From Xylophilus rhododendri (GTDB lineage Bacteria > Pseudomonadota > Gammaproteobacteria > Burkholderiales > Burkholderiaceae_C), in NCBI RefSeq assembly GCF_009906855.1, contig NZ_CP047650.1:4836001-4900000 (forward strand): a stretch of 64,000 nt of DNA, written 5' to 3'. The notes under the pieces are model-generated. The model worked only from the letters and a program-made list of their open reading frames with translations, was not told the origin of the DNA and searched no databases. Below are positions 27,300 to 35,054 of the stretch, piece after piece (the first letter of the stretch is position 1; each line of letters begins with the position of its first letter). The position numbers and the translations under genes were made by a program.

Positions 27300-28079
27300 T
27301 CAGGCGAAGGCCTGCATGGCCGGCACTTCCTCCGGCCGCAGCAGCGAAAGGATGTGGCGCTTGTAATCGTTGAAGCGCGGCGAGGTGGAGTCGCGCGGCC
27401 GCTCCAGGTCGATGGGCAGCAGTTCGCGGATGCGGCCCGGCCTTGCGGACATCACTGCCACATGGGTGCCCAGCGCCAGCGCCTCGTCGATGCCGTGGGT
27501 GACGAAGACGATGGTGCTCTGGCTCTCGCGCCAGATGCGCACCAGCTCGGCGTGCATGTCCATCTTGGTCTGCTCGTCGAGGGCGCCGAAGGGCTCGTCC
27601 ATCAGGATCACCTCGGGGTTCATCAGCAGCGCCCGGGCGATGCCCACACGCTGGTTCATGCCGCCGGAGAGTTCGCTGGGAAAGTGGTTCTCGAAACCCT
27701 TCAGGCCCACCATCTCGATGAAACGCTGGGCTTTCTCGCGCCGCTCGGCCTTGGGCGCGCCGCGCATCTGCAGGTGAAAGGCCACGTTCTCCCACACCGG
27801 CAGCCAGGGCATGAGGTTGGCCTGCTGGAAGACCACGCCGCGGTCCGCGCCCGGCTGGGTGACGACCTGCCCGCCCACCGTGACGGTGCCGGTGCTGGGG
27901 TGGTCGAAGCCCGCGATCATGTTGAGCAAAGTCGATTTGCCGCAGCCGCTGGGGCCCAGCAGGCAGAGGAATTCGTTGCGCGCCACGCTGACGCTGACCT
28001 CCTCCAGCGCGACGACCGGCTTGCCGCGCTTGGCATCCTGGAACAGCCGCGAGACGCGGTCGATGGTGATGAGTGCCAT
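27300..28079 (-). CDS. ABC transporter ATP-binding protein (nitrate/sulfonate/taurine type)
   Basis: Cytoplasmic ATPase of 259 residues for an importer of the SsuB/TauB/NrtD class. Walker A is GPSGCGKST (42-50), the signature is LSGGMNQRVGIARAL, and Walker B is VILMDEPFGALD; the H-loop His is in VFVTHGIDEA. It follows the permease gene by five bases and precedes the epimerase by eleven. It energises uptake of the small organic molecule bound by the receptor at 28947. The class covers sulfonates, nitrate, cyanate and pyrimidine-like compounds, so the hydantoinase context suggests a nitrogen heterocycle. That is inference. Confidence 0.93.
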   Translation of the reverse strand: MALITIDRVSRLFQDAKRGKPVVALEEVSVSVARNEFLCLLGPSGCGKSTLLNMIAGFDHPSTGTVTVGGQVVTQPGADRGVVFQQANLMPWLPVWENVAFHLQMRGAPKAERREKAQRFIEMVGLKGFENHFPSELSGGMNQRVGIARALLMNPEVILMDEPFGALDEQTKMDMHAELVRIWRESQSTIVFVTHGIDEALALGTHVAVMSARPGRIRELLPIDLERPRDSTSPRFNDYKRHILSLLRPEEVPAMQAFA

Positions 28080-28084
28080 GGGTT

Positions 28085-28945
28085 TCAGCCTTCCTTGGCC
28101 TGCAGGGTGGAGCCCTTTTGCCAGCGCAGCACATGCGCGGCGACGAGCTTGATGACGAGGTCGCTGAGAAAACCCAGCAGCCCGATGCTGGCCATGGCGG
28201 CGATCACCAGGTCGTAGCGCAGGAAGTAGTACGAGTCCCAGAGCACGTAGCCCACGCCGCTCTTCACCGCCACCATCTCGGCGGTGACGGTCAGCATCCA
28301 GGCCGAGCCGATGGCGATGCGCAGGCCCGAGAAGATGCTGGGCAGCGCGGCCGGAAAGACGATGTAGCGCAGCAGCTTGCCGGGCGATCCGCCGGTCATG
28401 GCACCGGCGCGCAGCAGGTTGCGGTCCACCGTCTTCACGCCGTGGATGGTGGACAGCAGCACCGCGAAGAAGGAGCCGAGAAAGACCAGGAAGATGGCCG
28501 GTTTGTCCGCGATGCCGAACCAGATGATGGCCAGCGGAATCCAGGACACCGGCGGCACCGGCCGCAGGATCTGCAGCGTGGGCTCGATCAGCTTTTCCAC
28601 GGTGCGCGACCAGCCGATGGCCATGCCGAGGCCGATGCCGAGCAGGCCCGCCAGGGCGAAGCCGGCGAAGACCCGCATGGCGCTGTGGGCCACGTCGAAG
28701 ATCCAGTTGCCGCTGTAGTTCTGGGTGTTGCCGTCGATGGCGAAGATCCAGTCGGCCCAGGCCAGGAAGACCTGGGAGGGCGCCGGCAGCAGGGCCGGCG
28801 GTAGCACGCCCGAGCGGGAGAAGACCTCCCAGCCGGCCAGCACCAGCACCGGCACGATGGCGCGCTCGATGCGGCGGTAGAGCCGGCGCCAGGGCGCCAG
28901 CGGCGCCGCGGGTGCCGGCGCAACGGACACGGGCGTGGACGCCAT
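28085..28945 (-). CDS. ABC transporter permease (nitrate/sulfonate/taurine type)
   Basis: Inner-membrane permease of 286 residues with six membrane segments in the BPD_transp_1 fold. The EAA-type coupling loop, GAMTGGSPGKLLRYIVFPAALPSI-like residues around 180-205, contacts the ATPase. It opens with a Pro/Ala-rich cytoplasmic stretch. It lies one base after the receptor gene stop and five before the ATPase gene, in one operon with them. Homology class is SsuC/TauC. Confidence 0.92.
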   Translation of the reverse strand: MASTPVSVAPAPAAPLAPWRRLYRRIERAIVPVLVLAGWEVFSRSGVLPPALLPAPSQVFLAWADWIFAIDGNTQNYSGNWIFDVAHSAMRVFAGFALAGLLGIGLGMAIGWSRTVEKLIEPTLQILRPVPPVSWIPLAIIWFGIADKPAIFLVFLGSFFAVLLSTIHGVKTVDRNLLRAGAMTGGSPGKLLRYIVFPAALPSIFSGLRIAIGSAWMLTVTAEMVAVKSGVGYVLWDSYYFLRYDLVIAAMASIGLLGFLSDLVIKLVAAHVLRWQKGSTLQAKEG

Positions 28946-28946
28946 C

Positions 28947-29948
28947 TCAGTAGCCCAGTTCGGTCTTGGGCTTGCCGGTCACTTTTTCGAGGAACTGGTA
29001 GTCCATGTTCTTCTCGATCTTGGCCGACACGTCGGAGTTGATGTATTTCAGGTCGCGCATCATGGCGCCGATGGCCACGGCCGAGGCGCGGTGCATCTGG
29101 TAGTCGGGGTAGAGGTTGTCCACCGCGCCGGCGGCGATGGCCTGGTCCAGGCCGGTGATCTTCTGGATGGTGGCCACGAAGAGCGGCTTGTCCTTGCCGA
29201 TCAGGTCGTTGACCTTGACGATGGAACGCACGGTTTCCTCGACCGCCTTGGGCTTGGCGGCGATCACGTCGGGCCGGGTCAGGATCAGGTTGGTGAGCTT
29301 GCCGGCGGCCTGGTCGTAGGGGAAGGCGAAGAACTTGGCGGCCTTGACCTGGCGGATCTGGGTGGCGAAGGGATCGACCGAGCAGATCAGCTCCACCTCG
29401 CCGCGGCGCAGGGCCTGCACATGGTCCGAAGGGTTGGGGATGTTGATGAACTGCACGTCCTTGTTGACGTCGATGCCGTGCTTGGCGAAGGCGCCGCGCA
29501 TGTGGATGTCCTGCGCATTGCCGCGCGAGGCGGCCACGCGGAAGGGCTTGCCCTCGGCCTTGTACTTGGCGATGAGTTTCTTCAGGCCGTCCCAGTCGTT
29601 CTCGGCCAGGGGCAGGTCGTTGCCGACCAGGATCTGCGAGCCGCCGTTGACCTGGCCGGAGATGGCGACCAGGTCGAAGCCCTTGTCCAGCGCCGTGGCG
29701 TAGTGCAGGTAGGTGACCTGGGCCACGTCGATGCTCTTGGACAGCAGGGCGGTGAGCACGTCGTTGCCGGTGTTGAAGCCGATGGCTTCGAGCTTGATGC
29801 CGGTGGCGTGCTCGGGTGTCAGCGCCAGCGGGGTGCAGTGGGCGCACTTGGCATAGCCGAGCTTGATGGTGTTGTCGGCCTGGGCATGGCCGGCCAGCGG
29901 TGCCACGGCGGCCACTGCGAGCAGCAGTTTCGCGATCAGTCTGAACAT
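28947..29948 (-). CDS. ABC transporter substrate-binding protein (NrtA/SsuA/TauA family)
   Basis: Periplasmic receptor of 333 residues. Signal peptide to about residue 24 (GHAQA-D), then a bilobal NMT1/OpuAC-like fold typical of receptors for sulfonates, nitrate or pyrimidines. The mature N-terminus carries a CxxC pair, Cys35 and Cys38 (YAKCAHCTP), unusual for this family. I chose the ATG at 29948, with AGGAG ten bases upstream, rather than a longer in-frame start. First gene of the minus-strand island (receptor, permease, ATPase, epimerase, SDR, hydantoinase, racemase-like). The 222-base gap upstream has operator-like repeats of the GntR regulator. Confidence 0.9.
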   Translation of the reverse strand: MFRLIAKLLLAVAAVAPLAGHAQADNTIKLGYAKCAHCTPLALTPEHATGIKLEAIGFNTGNDVLTALLSKSIDVAQVTYLHYATALDKGFDLVAISGQVNGGSQILVGNDLPLAENDWDGLKKLIAKYKAEGKPFRVAASRGNAQDIHMRGAFAKHGIDVNKDVQFINIPNPSDHVQALRRGEVELICSVDPFATQIRQVKAAKFFAFPYDQAAGKLTNLILTRPDVIAAKPKAVEETVRSIVKVNDLIGKDKPLFVATIQKITGLDQAIAAGAVDNLYPDYQMHRASAVAIGAMMRDLKYINSDVSAKIEKNMDYQFLEKVTGKPKTELGY

Positions 29949-30018
29949 GGTGGGAACTCCTGGAGGGGAAGGGCGGAGAAGGGGTCTCCGTCTTTCCGAG
30001 CAAGGGGCGTGCCATGTG

Positions 30019-30048
30019 TGTATCCAATGCGATTGCATTATGGATACA
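30019..30048. promoter_or_regulatory. Inverted repeat TGTATCCA-N14-TGGATACA, probable GntR operator
   Basis: Arms of eight bases at 30019-30026 and 30041-30048, perfect complements, with an inner inverted repeat AATGC/GCATT (30026-30030 and 30035-30039). It lies about 70-100 bases upstream of the ABC receptor start codon. The outward-reading element ATTGGATACA is shared with sites at 30142 and 30881. FCD-class GntR proteins bind short AT-rich palindromes of this style, and the gene at 30171 encodes one. Confidence 0.62.
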
Positions 30049-30141
30049 GTTTTCGGGGCGCCATTTTCCCCGGGGAGCGGGCTCGGACCGGATGGCTTTT
30101 TGGTGCCGCCCATGCACCGTTTCGACAAACCGGCGCACTGA

Positions 30142-30151
30142 ATTGGATACA
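30142..30151 (+). promoter_or_regulatory. ATTGGATACA element, probable GntR half-site
   Basis: An exact copy of the ten-base element, about 195 bases upstream of the ABC receptor start and just past the 3' end of the GntR gene (stop at 30171). It fits as an auxiliary site for the operator at 30019-30048. Confidence 0.5.
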
Positions 30152-30170
30152 CCTTCTGGTGCACCGGCGT

Positions 30171-30875
30171 TCAGCCGAGCAGGACTTCCTCCAGGTCGAC
30201 CTCGACCTCCTGGCCCCGGTCCAGCCGCAGGGCGCTTTCGATATGGCGCAGGTGCTCTTCCATCAGGCCGGTGGCGGTCGCCACGTCGCCGGCCTCGATC
30301 GCATCGATCAGCCGCAGGTGCTCGTCGTTCGGGCAGGCCGAGGCCAGGGGGGTGTCGAAGGTCAGGATGGCCAGGCAGGTGAGCGGGGTCAGCTCCCGCA
30401 TCATCCGCGCCAGGATGCTGCTGCCGGACAGCTCGGCCAGCAGCACGTGGAATTCGCCGGACAGGCGCACGGCGGTGCGCCGGTCGCCATCGGCGTGGGC
30501 CTGGTGTTCGCTGCGCACCAGGGTGCGCAGCTGGGCGACGGCGCCTTCGGCCCGGCCGGCGGCCATGCGTTCGATCAGGCGGGCGACCACCGAGGGCTCC
30601 AGCGTGCGGCGCACCGCCAGCACGTCTCGGGCTTCCTCCACGGTGGGTGTGGACACGAAGGCGCCGCGGTTGGGTATCAGCGTGACCAGCTGCTCCACGG
30701 CCAGGCGCTGCAGCACGCCGCGCACCTGGGTGCGGCTGACGGCGAAGAGTTCGGCCACCCGTTCCTCCGGCAGCTTGGTGCCGGGCAGCAGCCGGTGTTC
30801 GACGATGGCCTTGTAGATGCGCTCGTGGATATCGGCTTTGGAGAGCGGCGCGGCGCGGGAGGTGGAGCGGGGCAT
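30171..30875 (-). CDS. GntR-family regulator, FadR/FCD subgroup
   Basis: Transcription regulator of 234 residues. N-terminal winged helix-turn-helix (about 15-75; LPEERVAELFAVSRTQVRGVLQRLAVEQLV) and a C-terminal all-helical FCD domain (about 82-220) with metal-binding His in EFHVLL, DEHLRLI and EEHLRHIE. It lies upstream of the ABC/hydantoinase operon and divergent from the AMDase-like gene at 30978, so it can control both. A copy of ATTGGATACA seven bases before its own start suggests autoregulation. Typically such regulators repress until a small acid or catabolite binds. Confidence 0.91.
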   Translation of the reverse strand: MPRSTSRAAPLSKADIHERIYKAIVEHRLLPGTKLPEERVAELFAVSRTQVRGVLQRLAVEQLVTLIPNRGAFVSTPTVEEARDVLAVRRTLEPSVVARLIERMAAGRAEGAVAQLRTLVRSEHQAHADGDRRTAVRLSGEFHVLLAELSGSSILARMMRELTPLTCLAILTFDTPLASACPNDEHLRLIDAIEAGDVATATGLMEEHLRHIESALRLDRGQEVEVDLEEVLLG

Positions 30876-30880
30876 GGGGT

Positions 30881-30890
30881 ATTGGATACA
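30881..30890 (+). promoter_or_regulatory. ATTGGATACA element in the GntR promoter
   Basis: An exact copy of the ten-base element six to fifteen bases upstream of the GntR start codon, inside the 102-base gap shared with the divergent gene at 30978. Binding here would block the ribosome-binding region or core promoter of the regulator and could also affect the divergent gene. Confidence 0.52.
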
Positions 30891-30977
30891 GGAACTTCAG
30901 GGATCGTACTCAAAACCCGTGCCGATGGCACGAATCTCGCGTCATGCCCCGCATTCCATCACCGAGACCCGACCCCC

Positions 30978-31712
30978 ATGAACCGCCATCTGCTCGGCAT
31001 GCTGACGCCGTCCTCCAATACCGTGCTGGAGCCGGTGACCTCCGCCATGCTGGCCGAAGTGCCCGGCGCCAGCGCGCATTTCGGGCGCTTCCGGGTGACC
31101 GAGATCGCGCTGTCGGGTTCGGCCCTGGCGCAGTTCGATCCGGCCGGCATCCTGACCGCGGCCGGGCTGCTGGCCGATGCGCGCTGCCCGGTGATCGGCT
31201 GGAGCGGCACCTCTTCTTCCTGGCTGGGCTTCGATGCGGACGAGCGGCTGTGCGCGCAGATCCAGGCGCATACCGGCGCCTTGGCCTGCACCTCGGTGCT
31301 GGCGCTCAACGAGGTGTTGAAGACGACGGGTGTCTCGCGCCTGGGCCTGGTCACGCCCTACCGGCCGGATGTGCAGGCCGCCATCGTCGCCAATTACGCG
31401 GGCCTGGGCATCGCCTGCACCGAGCGCCATCTGGGGCTGCAGGACAACTTTTCTTTTTCGGAGGTGGACGACGACCAGATCCGCCGGATGGTCGCGGAAG
31501 TGATGGACCAGCCCGAGGCGACCCGGCCGCAGGCCATCACCATCCTCTGCACCAATGTGCGCGGCGCCCCGCTGGTGCCCGAGCTGGAGGCGCGCCACGG
31601 CGTACCGGTGTACGACAGCATCGCGACCGTGGTGTGGAAGGCCTTGCGCCTGGACGGCGCGCCCCTGGCGCCGCTGGCGGGCTGGGGCTCGATCTTCTCG
31701 CTGCCGCAATGA
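30978..31712 (+). CDS. Asp/Glu racemase superfamily protein, AMDase/maleate isomerase-like
   Basis: Protein of 244 residues starting MNRHLLGMLTPSSNTVLEP, the hallmark opening of the arylmalonate decarboxylase / maleate cis-trans isomerase group. The C-terminal catalytic Cys is present at residue 191 (ILCTNVRGAP). The N-terminal loop, where maleate isomerase and two-base racemases have a second Cys, reads GWSGTSSSWLG, without Cys. A single Cys at this end is the pattern of arylmalonate decarboxylase. It is divergent from the GntR gene and probably part of its regulon. Reaction unknown; decarboxylation or isomerisation of a dicarboxylic acid is possible. Confidence 0.83.
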   Translation: MNRHLLGMLTPSSNTVLEPVTSAMLAEVPGASAHFGRFRVTEIALSGSALAQFDPAGILTAAGLLADARCPVIGWSGTSSSWLGFDADERLCAQIQAHTGALACTSVLALNEVLKTTGVSRLGLVTPYRPDVQAAIVANYAGLGIACTERHLGLQDNFSFSEVDDDQIRRMVAEVMDQPEATRPQAITILCTNVRGAPLVPELEARHGVPVYDSIATVVWKALRLDGAPLAPLAGWGSIFSLPQ

Positions 31713-31716
31713 CCGC

Positions 31717-32487
31717 TCAGGCGCTGGCCCGGACCTTCTCGGCCCGCTGCGGCAGCAGCAGCACGGCCAGCACGATGAAGACCAGCAGCGCGGCCGAGGC
31801 GCCGTAGCGGCTGAGCGCCAGGCCGCCGTTGGCCAGGGGTTTGTCCAGGAAGTCGCCCACGGTGGCGCCCAGCGGGCGGGTCAGCACGAAGGCGGCCCAG
31901 AACAGGGCGGTGCGGGAGATCTTCGTGCCGTAGTAGAGCCCGATCACGACGAGCAGGCCCGCGCCGAACACCACCGCCCCCCAGGCGTAGCCCAGGCCCA
32001 GCCCGCCCTTGTCGTCGGCGGTCCAGTCGCCCAGGGCGGTGCCCAGGGTCTGCGAGAACAGGATGGTGAGCCAGTAGAAGAATTCGGCCTTTCTCGAAAC
32101 GATCGAGTCGATCGAGATCGAACCCTGGCTGCGCTGCCAGGTGAACAGCGTGGCCAGCAGCAGCGCCACCAGGATGCAGGTGCCGCCCAGGTAGCCGATG
32201 CCGAGCGAGCGGTCCAGCAGGTCGGCCAGGGTGGTGCCGACGGTGGTGGTCGTCACGATGACGAGCCAGAAGAGGGCGGGGTGGAATCTGGTCGCGCGCA
32301 CCTGCAGGGCGACGGTGGCCAGGAAGGCGACGGCGAAGATCGCGGTGCCGACCGCATAGCCCAGGTTCATCGACATGGTGACGGCGTCGCCGCCGGTCTC
32401 GCCGAGCGTGGTGGCCGCGATCTTCACGATCCAGAAGCCCAGCGTGAGCGCGGGGACCTTGCCGAGTGTCTCTTCGAGTTTTGCCAC
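31717..32487 (-). CDS. COG4705-like membrane protein with four internal repeats
   Basis: Integral membrane protein of 256 residues with about eight membrane segments. Four related elements appear: AATTLGETGGDAV (about 24-36), TTVGTTLADLLDRSLGIGY (about 81-99), QTLGTALGDWTADDKGGLG (about 145-163) and RPLGATVGDFLDKPLANGG (about 204-222). Each has a G-[DE]/AD signature suited to ion coordination. The pattern matches the uncharacterised COG4705 family; its function is not established. A perfect 17-base palindrome lies 51 bases upstream of its start. Convergent with the AMDase-like gene, four bases apart. Confidence 0.82.
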   Translation of the reverse strand: MAKLEETLGKVPALTLGFWIVKIAATTLGETGGDAVTMSMNLGYAVGTAIFAVAFLATVALQVRATRFHPALFWLVIVTTTTVGTTLADLLDRSLGIGYLGGTCILVALLLATLFTWQRSQGSISIDSIVSRKAEFFYWLTILFSQTLGTALGDWTADDKGGLGLGYAWGAVVFGAGLLVVIGLYYGTKISRTALFWAAFVLTRPLGATVGDFLDKPLANGGLALSRYGASAALLVFIVLAVLLLPQRAEKVRASA

Positions 32488-32537
32488 TTGCTGCCCTCCG
32501 GATGGTGGATTCGAAAGGCCACCTTAGGGCCGCGACA

Positions 32538-32554
32538 CTTAATCCAGGATTAAG
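32538..32554. promoter_or_regulatory. Perfect palindrome CTTAATCC-A-GGATTAAG
   Basis: Eight-base arms around a single A, 51-67 bases upstream of the COG4705-like start and in the 83-base gap behind the dioxygenase gene. The AT-rich palindrome stands out in GC-rich DNA. It is most likely an operator for the membrane-protein gene. CTTAAT-type words are also used by PmrA/QseB-class regulators, but as direct repeats, so the regulator is not identified. Confidence 0.5.
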
Positions 32555-32570
32555 GGCCTGCGCGGCTGGC

Positions 32571-33665
32571 TCATTCCACCATCTGGCTGGCCACGCCTTC
32601 GAGCAGTTCGCGGTCGTGGATGGAGGGCAGCTCCATCAGCGGGCGGCGGCTCACGCTCCACAGTCGCATGTCTTCATCGGTGTGGAAGACCTGCTCGGTC
32701 GGCATCTTCGGCCACGCATCCACCCGCAGCCACATGCGCAGCAGATGGCGGCGCTGCGACAGCTCCTTGTGGTCCTGGTAGTCGGTGCGGCCGTGCACCA
32801 TCATGCGGTTGTTCAGGAACTGGATGTCGCCTTCCTTGAAACCCATGTCGAGATAGTGCTCCGGCGATGCGGCGGCCTTGCGGGCCAGCAGCAAGGCCTG
32901 GGATTCGGCTTCGCTGAAGGGGCGCTCGCCGCTCTTCTCGGCCAGGCGGGCGTAGCCGGTGGGCAGGTAGCAGGTGATCTCGCCCTGGTGTTCGGTGAAG
33001 AAGGGCACCGGCTTCTCGCTGAAGGTGCGGGTGGCGCGGCGGCCGTCTTCCTCGGTGCGCTTGAGCCAGAGGCCTTTGCGCAGGATGTCCAGCGCCTCGG
33101 GATGGTGTTCGGCCAGGTAGTTGTGCACGGTGAGCGCGCTGCTGATGCGGCTGTCGCCGCCGCTGATGGCGGTGCGCAGGCACATCAGGCCGATGATGTC
33201 GCAGGAGTCGGTATGCATCAGCTGGCCGCCGCCCTTGCGGTAGCCGCGGCCCTTGGGATCGAGGTCGCTCACGTCCACCACATGGCCGAGCAGGTCGCCC
33301 AGGTAGGACTGGGTCATGGTGCGGCCGATGTAGCTGCCCAGGCCGAAGTAGATGCGGGCCATGTCGTCGTCGGAATACTGCTGGCGCGGCAGGCCGCGCA
33401 GCATCAGGAAGCCGCAGCCTTCGCGCAGGCGCTGGGGCAGGGAGGCCATCAACTGGCCGACGCTCTGCAGCGGGAAGTTTTGCGGCGTGATGTCCGGGAA
33501 GTCGACATCGCCCTGGGCGAGCAGGTGGCGCAGCGCCTGGTCGATCTCCTGCAGCTGCGCGGGGGAGAGTACGTGCAGGCCCTGCTGGGTCCAGTCGATC
33601 TCCGGGCCTTTCCAGGCACCGGGCGAGACGATGGGCGAGCCGAGGTGGTTGATCTTGGGGTTCAT
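32571..33665 (-). CDS. TauD/TfdA-family 2-oxoglutarate-dependent dioxygenase
   Basis: Non-haem iron oxygenase of 364 residues. Iron ligands are His151 and Asp153 (LMHTDSCD) and distal His291 (MMVHGRTDY); an Arg for 2-oxoglutarate lies in RRHLLRMWLR (306-314). It hydroxylates or cleaves an organic substrate with 2-oxoglutarate and oxygen. It follows the CoA transferase gene by 37 bases and is probably under the same IclR control. The long C-terminal part (SVSRRPLMELPS) resembles the TauD/TfdA-like group in Burkholderiales annotated without a known substrate. Confidence 0.89.
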   Translation of the reverse strand: MNPKINHLGSPIVSPGAWKGPEIDWTQQGLHVLSPAQLQEIDQALRHLLAQGDVDFPDITPQNFPLQSVGQLMASLPQRLREGCGFLMLRGLPRQQYSDDDMARIYFGLGSYIGRTMTQSYLGDLLGHVVDVSDLDPKGRGYRKGGGQLMHTDSCDIIGLMCLRTAISGGDSRISSALTVHNYLAEHHPEALDILRKGLWLKRTEEDGRRATRTFSEKPVPFFTEHQGEITCYLPTGYARLAEKSGERPFSEAESQALLLARKAAASPEHYLDMGFKEGDIQFLNNRMMVHGRTDYQDHKELSQRRHLLRMWLRVDAWPKMPTEQVFHTDEDMRLWSVSRRPLMELPSIHDRELLEGVASQMVE

Positions 33666-33702
33666 GGCGGTCTCCTGTCGGGCGGTGGATGTGTGGATGG
33701 GA

Positions 33703-34947
33703 TCAGGCGGTGGCGGGCGCGCGCCGGCCGGTCGAGATGGCGCCCTCGTCCACCAGCCGCTGGAATTCGCTGTGCGGCAGCAGCGGCGACAGCAATTCCC
33801 GGTTGTGCTGGCCGAGCGTGGGCGCCGGCATACGGAAGGCGCCCGGCGTGGCTTGCAGCCGGGGCGTGATGTTGTGCATGGGCAGGCTGCCCAGCTCGGC
33901 GTCGGGCAGCTGCACGATGCTTTCCCGCTCGATCACATAGGCATCGGTGCCCAGGTGGCGGGCATCCTGGATCGGGCCGATGGTCACGCCGGCCCGGTCG
34001 AAGAAGGCCAGGTTCTCGGCCAGGGTGCGGTCCTGCACGAAGGCGCCGACCAGGCGGTCGACCTCCTCGATGTTCTTCAGCCGAGCGGCGTTGGTGGCGA
34101 AACGCGGGTCGTCCAGCAGCGCGCCGTGGCCGATGCTTTCGAAGAGCCGCCGCGCCATGCTGTGCGAGGCGGTGGACAGGCACACCCATTCGTCATCGAG
34201 GGTGCGGTAGGCATTGCGCGGCGCGGTGGTGCTGGAGCGGCTGCCGGTGCGGCTCTTGAGTTTGCCGGTGAAGTGGTGGTTGGCCACCTGCGGGCCGAGG
34301 ATGGACAGGGTGGGTTCGAACAGCGACAGGTCCACCACCTGGCCGGCGCCGCCCTGCACCTTGACGTTCCACAGCGCCGTCATGGTGGCGCTGGCGCCGT
34401 AGAGGCCGGTGGTCATGTCGCCCAGGAAGATGGGCGGCAGCACCGGCTCGCGGTCGGCGAAGCCGTTGATCGCCGCGAAGCCGCTGTAGCCCTCCACCAG
34501 CGTGCCGAAGCCGGGCTTGTGGCGATAAGGGCCGGTCTGGCCCCAGCCGGAGATGCGGGTGATGACCAGGCGCGGGTTGATGGCGTGCAGCACTTCCGGC
34601 GCCAGGCCCATGGCTTCGAGCACGCCGGGGCGAAAGCTCTCCACCAGCACGTCGGCGCCGGCCACCAGCTGCTTGACCAGCCCGATGCTCTCCGGCCGTC
34701 GCAGGTCCAGGCCGACGCTGCGTTTGTTGCGGGAGTAGGTCTTCCACCAGATCTCCATGCCCTCGGTGGTGAAGTGGCGCAGCGAATCGCCTTCGGGCGG
34801 CTCGACCTTGATGACATCGGCGCCGAAGTCGGCCAACTGCAGCGTGAGCATGTTGCCGGCCACCAACCGGCTCATGTCGATGATGCGCAGGCCGTGCAGC
34901 GGACCGCGGGCGGCGGCATCGAAGGTCTTGGAAGGCAGAGCGGACAT
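33703..34947 (-). CDS. CaiB/BaiF-family (class III) CoA transferase
   Basis: CoA transferase of 414 residues. The nucleophilic Asp is Asp177 in FLGDMTTGLYGA, and the N-terminus has the family motif RIIDMSRLVAGNMLTLQLADFGADVIKVE. It activates a carboxylic acid by moving CoA from a donor such as succinyl-CoA. I chose the ATG at 34947 (MSALPSKTF); the open frame extends further up into the operator region. A perfect ATAGAC-N5-GTCTAT operator begins ten bases upstream of the start. Divergent from the IclR gene, and followed by the dioxygenase. Confidence 0.9.
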   Translation of the reverse strand: MSALPSKTFDAAARGPLHGLRIIDMSRLVAGNMLTLQLADFGADVIKVEPPEGDSLRHFTTEGMEIWWKTYSRNKRSVGLDLRRPESIGLVKQLVAGADVLVESFRPGVLEAMGLAPEVLHAINPRLVITRISGWGQTGPYRHKPGFGTLVEGYSGFAAINGFADREPVLPPIFLGDMTTGLYGASATMTALWNVKVQGGAGQVVDLSLFEPTLSILGPQVANHHFTGKLKSRTGSRSSTTAPRNAYRTLDDEWVCLSTASHSMARRLFESIGHGALLDDPRFATNAARLKNIEEVDRLVGAFVQDRTLAENLAFFDRAGVTIGPIQDARHLGTDAYVIERESIVQLPDAELGSLPMHNITPRLQATPGAFRMPAPTLGQHNRELLSPLLPHSEFQRLVDEGAISTGRRAPATA

Positions 34948-34955
34948 TTTTTGAA

Positions 34956-34974
34956 AATAGACGAGATGTCTATT
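34956..34974. promoter_or_regulatory. IclR-type operator, AATAGAC-N5-GTCTATT
   Basis: Perfect seven-base arms (34956-34962 and 34968-34974) around GAGAT. It lies between the divergent CoA transferase (start 34947) and IclR (start 35055) genes. The same sequence with the same five-base spacer recurs twice upstream of the Bug gene at 36863, which makes a specific operator likely. The IclR protein encoded alongside is the obvious candidate to bind it. Confidence 0.68.
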
Positions 34975-35054
34975 ATTGATTCTGGTCAAAGGGGACGGGC
35001 CTGTCAATCGCTTAGGATCGAATCCGAACCAGCGCAAACCCGAGGAAGAGGACG

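Noticed and set aside
24034..28134. An open frame of 1366 codons that joins ABC, epimerase and hydantoinase regions
   Set aside because: The epimerase portion and the dihydropyrimidinase are separate genes with their own starts. The apparent fusion arises from the frameshift and high GC.
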